From: Bacteroidota bacterium
GTDB lineage: Bacteria; Bacteroidota; Bacteroidia; Bacteroidales; SKPS01
NCBI GenBank assembly: GCA_022709695.1
Contig: JAKLII010000007.1
Location: 62,001 to 126,000 of the forward strand
Direction: 5' to 3'
DNA length: 64,000 nucleotides
The first letter of the stretch is position 1, and each line of letters begins with the position of its first letter. Of this stretch, positions 1 to 9,164 are shown one piece after another. Below the pieces are notes generated by a model that made no database searches, was not told the origin of the DNA, and saw only the letters and a list, made by a program, of their open reading frames with translations. A program made the translations under genes and the position numbers.

Positions 1-45
1 TCTTGGATCCCGCACCTGCGGGAGACCCCCTGATTAACGGTCTGG
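1..45 (-). pseudogene. tRNA-Asn 3'-half remnant (partial copy)
   Basis: Read on the minus strand, positions 45-24 match the anticodon-stem to variable-loop part of the intact tRNA-Asn at 386-459 in 20 of 22 bases, including 15 identical bases (24-38 against 411-425). The copy lacks the D-arm and 5' acceptor half. The place of the T-arm is taken by a 6-bp stem with a 4-base loop (8-23), without the normal T-loop, followed by another short match at 1-7. The rest lies outside the window. It cannot encode a working tRNA as seen. It supplies the stop codon of the GIY-YIG gene. It could be one end of an insertion or a tandem duplication remnant. Confidence 0.6.
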
Positions 46-339
46 CAATGGAATTCTGATCAAACCTGCAAGTTCTCCATCTGGGCTGAATTCCGGATCA
101 ATCAACTTCTCTATCAATAACTTACTCTTCTGTTTTTTAATATATTTTTCCAAACTGGCAACACTGCGCTTTGATTCTGAAGCACTGAATACAGCTTTAA
201 GTTTCCAGTCGGCGAATTTGCTGGTAAAGGTCAAATTCTTTGGATCGTTATGTTGTTCAAGCCTGTTAAAGGGGTTCTTAGATTGCCCTACATAGTATTT
301 GCCAGCTTTCTCTGAAAACAAAATATAGATATAGCACAT
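34..339 (-). CDS. GIY-YIG nuclease family protein
   Basis: Small single-domain protein of the GIY-YIG endonuclease superfamily, about 101 residues from the chosen start. The YIYIL and YYVGQS segments give the two halves of the GIY-YIG motif, followed by the conserved Arg of the NPFNRLEQHN helix and a Lys-rich stretch (SLEKYIKKQKS) typical of the UvrC-like subgroup. An ORF start at 366 would add nine residues; the ATG at 339 puts the first beta strand at the N-terminus as in the family and is preferred. The gene lies between an intact tRNA-Asn and a partial copy of it, on the same strand, and its TAA stop lies inside the copied tRNA sequence. The family cuts or nicks DNA; the substrate here is unknown. 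The placement suggests a small mobile or tRNA-associated element. Confidence 0.8.
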   Translation of the reverse strand: MCYIYILFSEKAGKYYVGQSKNPFNRLEQHNDPKNLTFTSKFADWKLKAVFSASESKRSVASLEKYIKKQKSKLLIEKLIDPEFSPDGELAGLIRIPLPDR

Positions 340-385
340 ATGAAATAAGAAAAAGCCACCGATCATCAGTGGCTTTCATGGTTTG

Positions 386-459
386 CTCCCCCTCTTGGAC
401 TTGAACCAAGGACCCCCTGATTAACAGTCAGGTGCTCTGACCAACTGAGCTAAGGAGGA
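386..459 (-). tRNA. tRNA-Asn (anticodon GTT)
   Basis: A 74-base cloverleaf read on the minus strand: 7-bp acceptor stem (TCCTCCT pairing with AGGGGGA, one T-G pair), D-arm GCTC...GAGC with the AGTTGGTCA loop, anticodon stem CCTGA/TCAGG with loop CTGTTAA giving anticodon GTT, variable loop GGGTC, T-arm CTTGG-TTCAAGT-CCAAG, and discriminator G. No CCA is encoded. A partial copy of its 3' half lies about 387 bases downstream beyond the GIY-YIG gene. Confidence 0.97.
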
Positions 460-573
460 GTATTGCTTTGTTTGAAAAGCGGGGCAAAGGTAAACTATTT
501 TTTGATTCGGGCAAACGGAGCCAGCAAATTTTCGTAATTTCGCCTGCAACAATTTTCAGGGTTGATTGTCTAA

Positions 574-2109
<1,536 letters not shown>

Positions 2110-2120
2110 CAGCGCAGGGC

Positions 2121-2357
2121 ATGCAACTTACCATTATCAGTCCGGACCAGCAGCTCTATGAAGGCACAGTCACGCTGGTGCAATTTCCCGGAACAGAAGG
2201 ATCCTTTGAGGTTTTACCGGGCCACACCCGTATGATCGTTACCCTGGGAGCGGGAGAGATCCGGATTGTACAATCGGATCAGAAGACGATCAAGGTATCT
2301 GTGAAAGGGGGCGTGGTCGAGATCAAGGATGACAGACTGCTGGTGCTGGCTTCCTGA
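2121..2357 (+). CDS. atpC: F1F0 ATP synthase subunit epsilon (short form)
   Basis: Epsilon subunit of F1, 78 residues. It begins with MQLTIISPDQQLYEG and contains GTEGSFEVLPGHTRMIVTL, the conserved beta-sandwich core with the LPGH loop. The C-terminal two-helix inhibitory domain of the E. coli-type subunit is absent, as is usual for Bacteroidia, so inhibition by an extended C-terminus should not occur. It is co-transcribed with atpD. Its TGA stop directly abuts the stop codon of the convergent TauE-like gene, with no spacer and no terminator hairpin. Confidence 0.93.
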   Translation: MQLTIISPDQQLYEGTVTLVQFPGTEGSFEVLPGHTRMIVTLGAGEIRIVQSDQKTIKVSVKGGVVEIKDDRLLVLAS

Positions 2358-3125
2358 TCAGCTTCCGTTTTTTATCAGCATATAGATTGCTGTTGCCAGG
2401 ATCACTGTGTACAGCACAAATTTCAGGAAAGGGGTCCCTTTACGGAATGCCATTCTTGCAGACCACCATGCGCCCCCCATGCTACCGATCCCCATCAGGA
2501 CACCGTAAAAGTAATCGACCTGTTTATGGGCAATGAAAACAGGCAATACTGCAATCGTAAAAATCATGGTAATCAATACTTTAACGGCATTGGCCCGGAG
2601 AAGGGTCATCTCTCCCGAAAGTGAAAAAGCGGCAAGCATCAGGATCCCTACCCCTGCCTGGATAAATCCGCCATACATCCCGATAAAAAAGAAGAGGATC
2701 ATCATCACAAGCGCCCTGCCCGGTGTTTCGACCGGATGTTTTTTTAGATACCGGGCCGGGTTAGCGATCATAACTGCCAGGATCAGCAGCATGACAATGG
2801 CAATGACCTTGTGCATGGCTGCTTCGTCCAGGTCGACAGCTATAAACGCCCCGGGGATGCTGCCGAAAACCGCCGGCAGGATATAGCGCAGGTCGTGGCG
2901 GTACTGGTACTGCCCCTGGCGGTGAAACATCACCACACCGGCAGCACCCTGCATCAGAATGGCAATGCGGTTGGTACCGTTGGCAGTAAGGGGGTCCAGA
3001 CCCAGCCACATCAGGAGCGGGAGGGTGAGGAGCGAACCGCTGCCGGCCAGGGTGTTGATGAATCCCACGATAAAACCAACTGCCAGTACAATGCTGTAGT
3101 TCAGTATGTCATACCAGATCTGCAT
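2358..3125 (-). CDS. TauE/SafE family membrane exporter
   Basis: Predicted sulfite/organosulfonate-type exporter of the TauE/SafE (DUF81) family, 255 residues from the ATG at 3125. The N-terminal helix carries the family motif VGFINTLAGSGSLLTLPLL and the second half repeats the fold (GMYGGFIQAGVGILMLAAF). About eight hydrophobic segments are visible. An upstream ATG at 3197 would add a charged 24-residue stretch overlapping the rsgA promoter region, so the shorter start is chosen. A TAnnTTTG-like box (TACCTTTA, 3164-3171) precedes it. The substrate cannot be told from sequence; family members move sulfite, sulfoacetate or other small anions. Confidence 0.88.
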   Translation of the reverse strand: MQIWYDILNYSIVLAVGFIVGFINTLAGSGSLLTLPLLMWLGLDPLTANGTNRIAILMQGAAGVVMFHRQGQYQYRHDLRYILPAVFGSIPGAFIAVDLDEAAMHKVIAIVMLLILAVMIANPARYLKKHPVETPGRALVMMILFFFIGMYGGFIQAGVGILMLAAFSLSGEMTLLRANAVKVLITMIFTIAVLPVFIAHKQVDYFYGVLMGIGSMGGAWWSARMAFRKGTPFLKFVLYTVILATAIYMLIKNGS

Positions 3126-3219
3126 AGGGTGGGTATTGCGGTTTTTCCATGATTGAAGGGAGGTAAAGGTAGCAAATTGATGATGATATCTGTACATATC
3201 TGTGCCCGCTTCAAAAATG

Positions 3220-3227
3220 TATCTTTG
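3220..3227 (+). promoter_or_regulatory. TAnnTTTG -7 box for rsgA operon
   Basis: TATCTTTG matches the Bacteroidota housekeeping -7 element (TAnnTTTG). It ends 12 bases before the rsgA ATG at 3240, so the leader would be only a few bases. No clear -33 TTTG is seen. It argues against the ORF start at 3153, which lies upstream of the box. Confidence 0.55.
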
Positions 3228-3239
3228 CAGTTGCTCATT

Positions 3240-4202
3240 ATGGCGGAATCAGAAAAAAACAGGCATAACGGAACGGTAATCCGTTCAACCGGAAGCTGGT
3301 ATACGGTTAGGATGGATGATGGCAGCATCATGGAGTGCAGGCTGAGGGGAAAGATTCGCACCAGGGGGCTAAAGGCAACCAATCCCGTTACCGTTGGCGA
3401 CAGGGTTACGGTTTTGGACGGGCATGACAGGGATGCAGCAGTAATCACTGCGATCGGTGAGCGGAAAAACTACATCATCCGCCGCAGCGTTAACCTGTCG
3501 AAGGTAAGCCATATCATTGCCGCCAACATGGATTATGCCTTTGTAGCGGCCTCTCTTACCTCACCAAGAACCTCCACCGGCTTCATTGACCGGTTTCTCG
3601 TGACTGCCCAGATGTATGAGATTCCTGCCGTAGTGATTTTCAATAAGGCGGACCTGTATCAGAAGGAACACTTCGACTTCCTGGGGTATCTGACAGACCA
3701 TTATCAGAGGATCGGATATCCCTGTCTGATTACGAGTGCGGTTACAGGCAGGGGGATTGAGGATCTGAAGGGGATGGTTTATGGCAACACATCACTTTTC
3801 ATGGGGCACAGCGGCGTGGGAAAGTCGGCTTTGATCAACTGTATAGAACCGGGATTGCAGTTAAAGACAGGGGATATTTCGGAAGTGCATTACAAAGGGA
3901 AGCACACCACCACCTTTGCGCAGATGCATCCGCTCACCGCCGGGGGATATATCATAGACACCCCGGGGATTAAGGAGTTTGGACTGATAGACCTGGAGAA
4001 AAGTGAACTTGCCATGTATTTTCCGGAGATGCTGAAGTTGCTGGGACAGTGTCAGTTTTACAACTGCACCCATGATCACGAGCCGGGATGTGCAGTAAAG
4101 GGGGCAGTGGAGAAGGGGGATATCAGCATGGAGCGGTACAGGAATTATCTGAATATGTTATCGGGCAGGGACATCCAGACCAATGCCTGGGAACTTGAAT
4201 AA
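3240..4202 (+). CDS. rsgA: Ribosome small-subunit-dependent GTPase A
   Basis: Circularly permuted GTPase that acts in late 30S ribosome assembly, 320 residues from the ATG at 3240. Domains in order are an OB fold (GTVIRSTGSWYTVRMDDG), the permuted G domain with NKAD (G4) before GHSGVGKS (G1) and DTPGIKEFG (G3), and a C-terminal zinc knuckle with the pattern C-x4-C-x-H-x5-C (QCQFYNCTHDHEPGC). Starting at 3153 would add a 29-residue extension not typical of the family and lies upstream of the promoter box. It leads a run with dtd (6-base gap), mazG-like and a thioredoxin-like gene. Confidence 0.97.
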   Translation: MAESEKNRHNGTVIRSTGSWYTVRMDDGSIMECRLRGKIRTRGLKATNPVTVGDRVTVLDGHDRDAAVITAIGERKNYIIRRSVNLSKVSHIIAANMDYAFVAASLTSPRTSTGFIDRFLVTAQMYEIPAVVIFNKADLYQKEHFDFLGYLTDHYQRIGYPCLITSAVTGRGIEDLKGMVYGNTSLFMGHSGVGKSALINCIEPGLQLKTGDISEVHYKGKHTTTFAQMHPLTAGGYIIDTPGIKEFGLIDLEKSELAMYFPEMLKLLGQCQFYNCTHDHEPGCAVKGAVEKGDISMERYRNYLNMLSGRDIQTNAWELE

Positions 4203-4208
4203 AGCAGT

Positions 4209-4661
4209 ATGCGGGTTGTGATTCAGAGAGTGAGCAAAGCATCCGTAACCATCGAAGGCATGGTGCACGGAGCCATTGGCAGAGGATTGGTTTTACTGGT
4301 CGGGATCGAGGAGGATGACGATATCACGGATGTACAGTGGCTTTGCAGCAAGATTGTGCAGCTCAGGATCTTCAATGATGCTGATGGGAAGATGAACCTG
4401 TCCATGGCAGATGCCGGAGGAGATTTTCTGGTGGTCAGCCAGTTTACCTTACACGCCAGCTATAAAAAAGGGAATCGTCCGTCGTTCATCAGGGCTGCCA
4501 GACCTGAAAAAGCCATTCCGTTATACGAGGCATTTATCCGGGAATTGCACCGGTTATCCGGAAGAAAAGCAGAAACCGGTATCTTTGGGGCCATGATGGA
4601 GGTAAGTCTGGTGAATGACGGTCCGGTAACCCTTTTGTTTGACAGTAAAAACAGAGAATAG
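4209..4661 (+). CDS. dtd: D-aminoacyl-tRNA deacylase
   Basis: Homodimeric deacylase that hydrolyses D-amino acids (and Gly from mischarged tRNA-Ala) from tRNA, preserving protein chirality. The 150-residue length is standard. Family signatures are MRVVIQRVSKASVTI at the N-terminus, SQFTLHASYKKGNRPSF in the middle (the SQFTL and NRPSF motifs of the active site), and a C-terminal NDGPVTLLFDS, matching the NxGPVT cross-subunit Gly-Pro motif. It is translated in a tight run with rsgA and the MazG-like gene (3-base gap). Confidence 0.97.
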   Translation: MRVVIQRVSKASVTIEGMVHGAIGRGLVLLVGIEEDDDITDVQWLCSKIVQLRIFNDADGKMNLSMADAGGDFLVVSQFTLHASYKKGNRPSFIRAARPEKAIPLYEAFIRELHRLSGRKAETGIFGAMMEVSLVNDGPVTLLFDSKNRE

Positions 4662-4664
4662 GAG

Positions 4665-4988
4665 ATGACCCTGCAGGAAGCTCAGGTAAAAGTGGATCAG
4701 TGGATCCAGACCTACGGAGTGAGGTATTTCAATGAGCTCACCAATATGGCCATTCTCACCGAGGAGGTGGGAGAGGTAGCCCGGATCATGGCCAGGAAGT
4801 ATGGGGAGCAGGTGCCCCGGGAAGGTACTGATCCGGGTGATTTATCGGATGAACTGGCCGATGTGCTGTGGGTATTGATTTGTATCGCCAACCAGACCGG
4901 AACGGATCTGACAGAGGCTTTTGAGAAGAACCTGAAAAAAAAGACGGAACGTGACCGTACCCGGCATTCGGGACTAAGTTATACATAG
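4665..4988 (+). CDS. MazG-like nucleotide pyrophosphohydrolase
   Basis: All-alpha NTP pyrophosphohydrolase of the MazG/iMazG superfamily, 107 residues. The metal-binding signature EExxE...ExxD is visible as LTEEVGEVAR and LSDELADVLWVL. Proteins of this size in the family remove pyrophosphate from non-canonical or excess (d)NTPs. The C-terminal KKKTERDRTRHSGL is typical of Bacteroidota members. It sits 3 bases after dtd and 24 before the thioredoxin-like gene. The exact nucleotide substrate is unknown. Confidence 0.9.
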   Translation: MTLQEAQVKVDQWIQTYGVRYFNELTNMAILTEEVGEVARIMARKYGEQVPREGTDPGDLSDELADVLWVLICIANQTGTDLTEAFEKNLKKKTERDRTRHSGLSYT

Positions 4989-5012
4989 AAACCAACTAAA
5001 ATACTTTTCAAG

Positions 5013-6200
5013 ATGAAAAAAACTGTTGTATTGAGTGTGATGATTCTCTTTCTGGCATCTGTGGTTAATGGCCAGGGTGGCATCCGTTTTACCGAAGGAA
5101 GCTGGGCTGAGTTACTGGCTAAGGCAAAGGAAGAGAACCGGATGATTTTTATGGATGCTTATGCCACATGGTGCGGCCCCTGCAAAAAGATGTCGGCTGA
5201 AGTCTTTCCGCAGGAAGAGGTGGGCAATTTCTACAATGCCATGTTTATCCCGGTAAAAATGGATATGGAAAAGGGGGAAGGGATTGCCCTGGCTAAATTG
5301 TATAATGTACGGGCCTATCCTACCTTGTTGTTTATCAACTGGAAAGGCGAGGTGGTGCATAAGTCGGTGGGGGGAAGGCAGGCTGAAGGGCTCATTGAAC
5401 TGGGCAAAGAGGCGCTGGATGACACCCGTAATTTCCGGTCGGTGGAGCGTGCCTACCTTGCAGATCCCCAGAATTCCGAAAAAGTGATGGCATATGCATC
5501 CGCATTAAAGAAGAGCTATGACAAGTCATACAGTGAAATTATCGGAGCTTTTCTGAAGGATAAACCCGCGGATTTTCTCAAGAGCCCCCTGGGTTGGGAA
5601 ATCATTTCAAATTTCATCGAAGATCCTTCATCGGAGGCATTCACCTATTTTGTAAACAACAAAACGGCCTTTGAAACCATCGCAGGAAAGCAGGAGGTGG
5701 AGACCAAGCTGGACAAGATCATACAGGTGATGATCGGGCAGGCCTTGCGGAAGAAAAATGCTGAAGCCATTGAGGAAGTCAAGCAACGCATATCTACCGT
5801 GTATCCTGAAAAGGCCGATTATTATCACAAGATGGCCAACATTCAGTATCAGCGCAGCAGCAATAACTGGGCTGCCTATGGATACGCCGTGATGGATCTT
5901 TTAAAGCTGTATCCTGAGAAGGACGGACAACAGATGAATGCTTATGCCTGGGATTTTTATCAGCATGTGGATGACCAGAAGGTTTTGGCTTTTATGACCA
6001 AACAGGTTGGTGATTTCATCAAAAAGGAGGATTCCTACGCCATTCACGACACCTATGCTGCCTTGTTGTTAAAAACGAAGAAATACAAGGATGCCCTGAA
6101 GGAAGCCAAAGCAGCCATTTCCCTTGCTGAAAAGGAAAAGATCCCCTTTGAAGAGACGCAGGAGCTGATCAGGGAGATAGAAGCCGCGATGAAGAAGTAA
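5013..6200 (+). CDS. Secreted thioredoxin-fold protein with helical C-terminal region
   Basis: A 395-residue protein with a signal peptide (MKKTVVLSVMILFLASVVNGQ) and an N-terminal thioredoxin domain (about residues 22-135) with the redox motif WCGPCKK and the cis-Pro region VRAYPTLLF. The rest (about 140-395) is predicted helical and TPR-like (repeated Y-K-A-L patterns such as KYKDALKEAKAAISLAEKEKI). It probably acts in the periplasm as a disulfide reductase or thiol-disulfide exchange protein; the partner is unknown. It is the last gene of the rsgA run. Similar thioredoxin-plus-TPR proteins are common in Bacteroidota. Confidence 0.88.
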   Translation: MKKTVVLSVMILFLASVVNGQGGIRFTEGSWAELLAKAKEENRMIFMDAYATWCGPCKKMSAEVFPQEEVGNFYNAMFIPVKMDMEKGEGIALAKLYNVRAYPTLLFINWKGEVVHKSVGGRQAEGLIELGKEALDDTRNFRSVERAYLADPQNSEKVMAYASALKKSYDKSYSEIIGAFLKDKPADFLKSPLGWEIISNFIEDPSSEAFTYFVNNKTAFETIAGKQEVETKLDKIIQVMIGQALRKKNAEAIEEVKQRISTVYPEKADYYHKMANIQYQRSSNNWAAYGYAVMDLLKLYPEKDGQQMNAYAWDFYQHVDDQKVLAFMTKQVGDFIKKEDSYAIHDTYAALLLKTKKYKDALKEAKAAISLAEKEKIPFEETQELIREIEAAMKK

Positions 6201-6219
6201 CAGGGGCAGGATACTGCTG

Positions 6220-7359
6220 CTATTCCATTAAACTGACCAGGGTCCGGTAATCTTCACTGCTGAGCTGGTGGTGCATGCCTGAGACCCGGTTTCGGATCAT
6301 CTGATCCACAATTTCAGCGGGTGCCGTGGCTGGCAGGTTTAGTTCACCAAGCCTTACCGGGCAGTTAATGGATTTGAAGAAACCCTCCAGTTTTTGGATT
6401 CCGTCTTCAATATCGGTGGTTTGGAAGAGATGCCCGAGCAGCTTCTGCACCCTGAGCGTCTCCCGGTCTTTCATCAGGCGCAGCCAGGTGGGATACACAA
6501 TGGTCAGGGAAGCTCCATGGGGAACGCCGTACAGCAATGAAAGCACGTGCCCTGCTGCGTGAACGCCCCAGTCGCCGTGAAGGCGGCCGTGCATGGTCGT
6601 CCCGTTGAGTGCCAGCGTTGCAGCGTACATGACCCTTGCGCGGAGGTTGTAATCCTGCAGATGCCCCATCAGCTGAGGGCCTGCTTCCATGGCTTCCTGC
6701 AGGATGCTGACCACGATTTTATCGGCAAGGGGGCTGTCGCCTTTCCCAAACCATGCTTCCATCACGTGGGCCATCAGATCTGCAATGCCATATCCGGTAT
6801 AATGGGAAGGTACTGAAAGGGTAAAGGCAGGATCGAGGAATGAGTGTACAGGGAATGAATAAGGCGATGAAAACGAGGTCTTTATCCCCAGCTGCTGGTT
6901 CTGGACTACGGCAAACGGGTTCATCTCGGTGCCGGTTGCGGCAAGGGTAAGCACGGTTACCACCGGAAGAGCCCCTGTGGGTTTGGTTTTACGGCTTACA
7001 AGATCCCATGCCGAGCATTGTGCCACAATGGCTGCAGCAATAATTTTAACAGAGTCTATCACACTGCCGCCACCCACTGCCAGCACCACCCCCACACCAT
7101 TATGCCTTCCAAGTTCAGCGGCCGCATCCACATCTTCGATGATGGGATTGGATTTGATGCCACCATATTCCCAAACCTCACAGCCGGCATCATGGAGCTG
7201 TTGCATCACAAGATCGTACACCCCATTCTTCCGGATGGCCCCCTGGCCATACACCAGCAGTACTTTCCTGTGAATCGGGGCAATAACCGCCCCCAGTTGT
7301 TCAACCACGCCAGCACCAAAGTGCACTTTGACAGGGTTGTAAATGGTGAAATTTTCCAT
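6220..7359 (-). CDS. Iron-containing alcohol dehydrogenase (BdhA/YqhD type)
   Basis: NAD(P)H-dependent group III alcohol dehydrogenase, 379 residues from the ATG at 7359, preceded by AAGGAAA. It begins MENFTIYNPVKVHFGAG as in butanol dehydrogenases; the nucleotide-binding GGGSVIDS motif is present. Metal ligands are in GIADLMAHVMEAWFG (Asp and His) and HAAGHVLSLLYGVPHG (two His). The ORF could start ten residues earlier at 7389. It likely reduces aldehydes to alcohols during fermentation or detoxification. It stands after the MBOAT gene on the same strand with a 75-base gap. Confidence 0.93.
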   Translation of the reverse strand: MENFTIYNPVKVHFGAGVVEQLGAVIAPIHRKVLLVYGQGAIRKNGVYDLVMQQLHDAGCEVWEYGGIKSNPIIEDVDAAAELGRHNGVGVVLAVGGGSVIDSVKIIAAAIVAQCSAWDLVSRKTKPTGALPVVTVLTLAATGTEMNPFAVVQNQQLGIKTSFSSPYSFPVHSFLDPAFTLSVPSHYTGYGIADLMAHVMEAWFGKGDSPLADKIVVSILQEAMEAGPQLMGHLQDYNLRARVMYAATLALNGTTMHGRLHGDWGVHAAGHVLSLLYGVPHGASLTIVYPTWLRLMKDRETLRVQKLLGHLFQTTDIEDGIQKLEGFFKSINCPVRLGELNLPATAPAEIVDQMIRNRVSGMHHQLSSEDYRTLVSLME

Positions 7360-7434
7360 ATTTCCTTGCATTGGGATAATTACTGACAAACACCCGGTAC
7401 ATCAGCCTAAACAAATCTGAAAACAATCGGTTGA

Positions 7435-9099
7435 TCAGAACTGAAAATAAATAAAGGGTTGCATGTCAGCAGAAATCGACTGGTAGATGACGAATACCAC
7501 CCCCACGGTAATCATGATCTTTGCCCAGAGAGGTGTTCCGATAAACCAGTTCATATATTTCTCCTTCAGTCGTGAGGGCCACCAATGGAGAATAAAACCG
7601 AAAGCCATCATCAGGAAAACCCATTTGTACCCTACAACGATTTCGGGAATCAGGCCCGGCTGGAAGTCATGGCTGATTTGTCTGAGCAGGTCTCTGGTGC
7701 CCTGCATCGATTCGCCCCTGAACCAGATACGGGTGAAGGTGATAAAATTGAACGTGAGGAAGATTTTCCAGAAGGTTGCGATCCAGTGGTTCGATTTTTC
7801 CCAGGGGCTGATCTTTCGCCAGTATTTGTAGGTAATTACCCCGAGGCCGTTAAGGCCTCCCCAGATCACGAACATCCAGCTGGCACCATGCCACAGGCCC
7901 CCTATCAACATGGTAAGCAGGATGTTGATATTGGTGGTGACATGTTTCTTCAGTGAGGGGATCAGCCTGGTGAGGAGCCAGATGAACAGAAAAATACCGC
8001 CAAAGATGGGGAGAAGAAGAAGGTTTTTGGAAATCAGTATAATAAACAGCAGAATGGAAGACAGGCTGATCCAGGTAAAAAGTGACCCCTTCCTGTTTCC
8101 GCCCATCGGGATATACAAATAGTCTTTGAGCCAGGTTGAAAGTGAGATGTGCCATCTTTTCCAGAACTCTCCAGTATTTTTCGCTTTATAGGGAGAATTG
8201 AAATTCTCCCTGAGCCGGAATCCCATCAGCAGGGCTACTCCAATGGCAATATCGGTATATCCGGAAAAGTCGCAGTATACCTGAAGCGAATAGCCATACA
8301 TGGCCATCAGATTTTCGAAACCCGTATAGCTCAGATGGTTGGTGAAGATTCTGTCGATGAAATTCACTGCGATATAGTCTCCGATAAGGATCTTTTTGAC
8401 AAGACCTTTCAGGATCATCCAGACCGCGAAGCCAAATTCTGCTTTCGAAAGGCTGAAATCCTTGTATATCTGAGGGATAAATTCTGAGGCACGCACAATC
8501 GGGCCGGCCACCAGTTGTGGGAAAAAGGATACATAAAAGCCAAAATCGATCAGACTTTTAACCGGTTTCAGCTGGCGTCTGTAAACATCTATCGAGTAGC
8601 TGAGGGTTTGAAACGTATAAAAGCTGATCCCTACCGGCAGAAGTATGGATCCCACATCGAAATGGGTACCGGCTGTACGGTTGGCGATCAGGGCAAGGTG
8701 GTTTATCACCTGGTACTTTTCTCCGAAGAACTGGTTGAAGGAATCCACAAAAAAGTAGGCATATTTAAAATACACCAGCAGTGTCAGGTTGATGACAATA
8801 CTGGTGGCCAGGAGCAGTTTGCGGGTCAGGGATTTCTGGCTGTTAAAGATACCCAACCCAACCAGATAATCCAGCACTGTGGATAGAATCAGTATAAAGA
8901 AGAAGAATCCTGAGGATTTATAGTAAAAGAACAGGCTCACCAGGAACAGGTATCCGCTGCGGATAGTACGGTTACGGTTGTTGGCAATAAATGCATATAT
9001 TGCCATCACGATGAGGAAAAATGCCCAGAAATAGAATTGGGTGAAAATCAGGGGATGCTTCTGGTTATAATAGAAAATGGAATGTAGGGTGCTATTCAT
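7435..9099 (-). CDS. MBOAT family O-acyltransferase (AlgI/DltB-like)
   Basis: Multi-pass membrane acyltransferase of 554 residues that moves acetyl groups across the inner membrane for O-acetylation of extracytoplasmic glycans. Family signatures: GPIVRASEFIPQ, CDFSGYTDIAIGVALLMGFRLRENF, FWKRWHISLSTWLKDYLYIP, and the catalytic-site His in GGLWHGASWMFVIWGGLNG. More than ten hydrophobic segments are seen. It lies immediately downstream of two SGNH proteins (66-base gap), matching the usual pairing of an MBOAT carrier with periplasmic SGNH transferases or esterases as in alginate or peptidoglycan acetylation. The acceptor glycan is unknown. Confidence 0.94.
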   Translation of the reverse strand: MNSTLHSIFYYNQKHPLIFTQFYFWAFFLIVMAIYAFIANNRNRTIRSGYLFLVSLFFYYKSSGFFFFILILSTVLDYLVGLGIFNSQKSLTRKLLLATSIVINLTLLVYFKYAYFFVDSFNQFFGEKYQVINHLALIANRTAGTHFDVGSILLPVGISFYTFQTLSYSIDVYRRQLKPVKSLIDFGFYVSFFPQLVAGPIVRASEFIPQIYKDFSLSKAEFGFAVWMILKGLVKKILIGDYIAVNFIDRIFTNHLSYTGFENLMAMYGYSLQVYCDFSGYTDIAIGVALLMGFRLRENFNSPYKAKNTGEFWKRWHISLSTWLKDYLYIPMGGNRKGSLFTWISLSSILLFIILISKNLLLLPIFGGIFLFIWLLTRLIPSLKKHVTTNINILLTMLIGGLWHGASWMFVIWGGLNGLGVITYKYWRKISPWEKSNHWIATFWKIFLTFNFITFTRIWFRGESMQGTRDLLRQISHDFQPGLIPEIVVGYKWVFLMMAFGFILHWWPSRLKEKYMNWFIGTPLWAKIMITVGVVFVIYQSISADMQPFIYFQF

Positions 9100-9164
9100 G
9101 GCTTTCCGGCTGGCTGATTGGATTTTACTTTAGTGAAATGGCAGGGTGAGGTGTTGAAGGAGTG

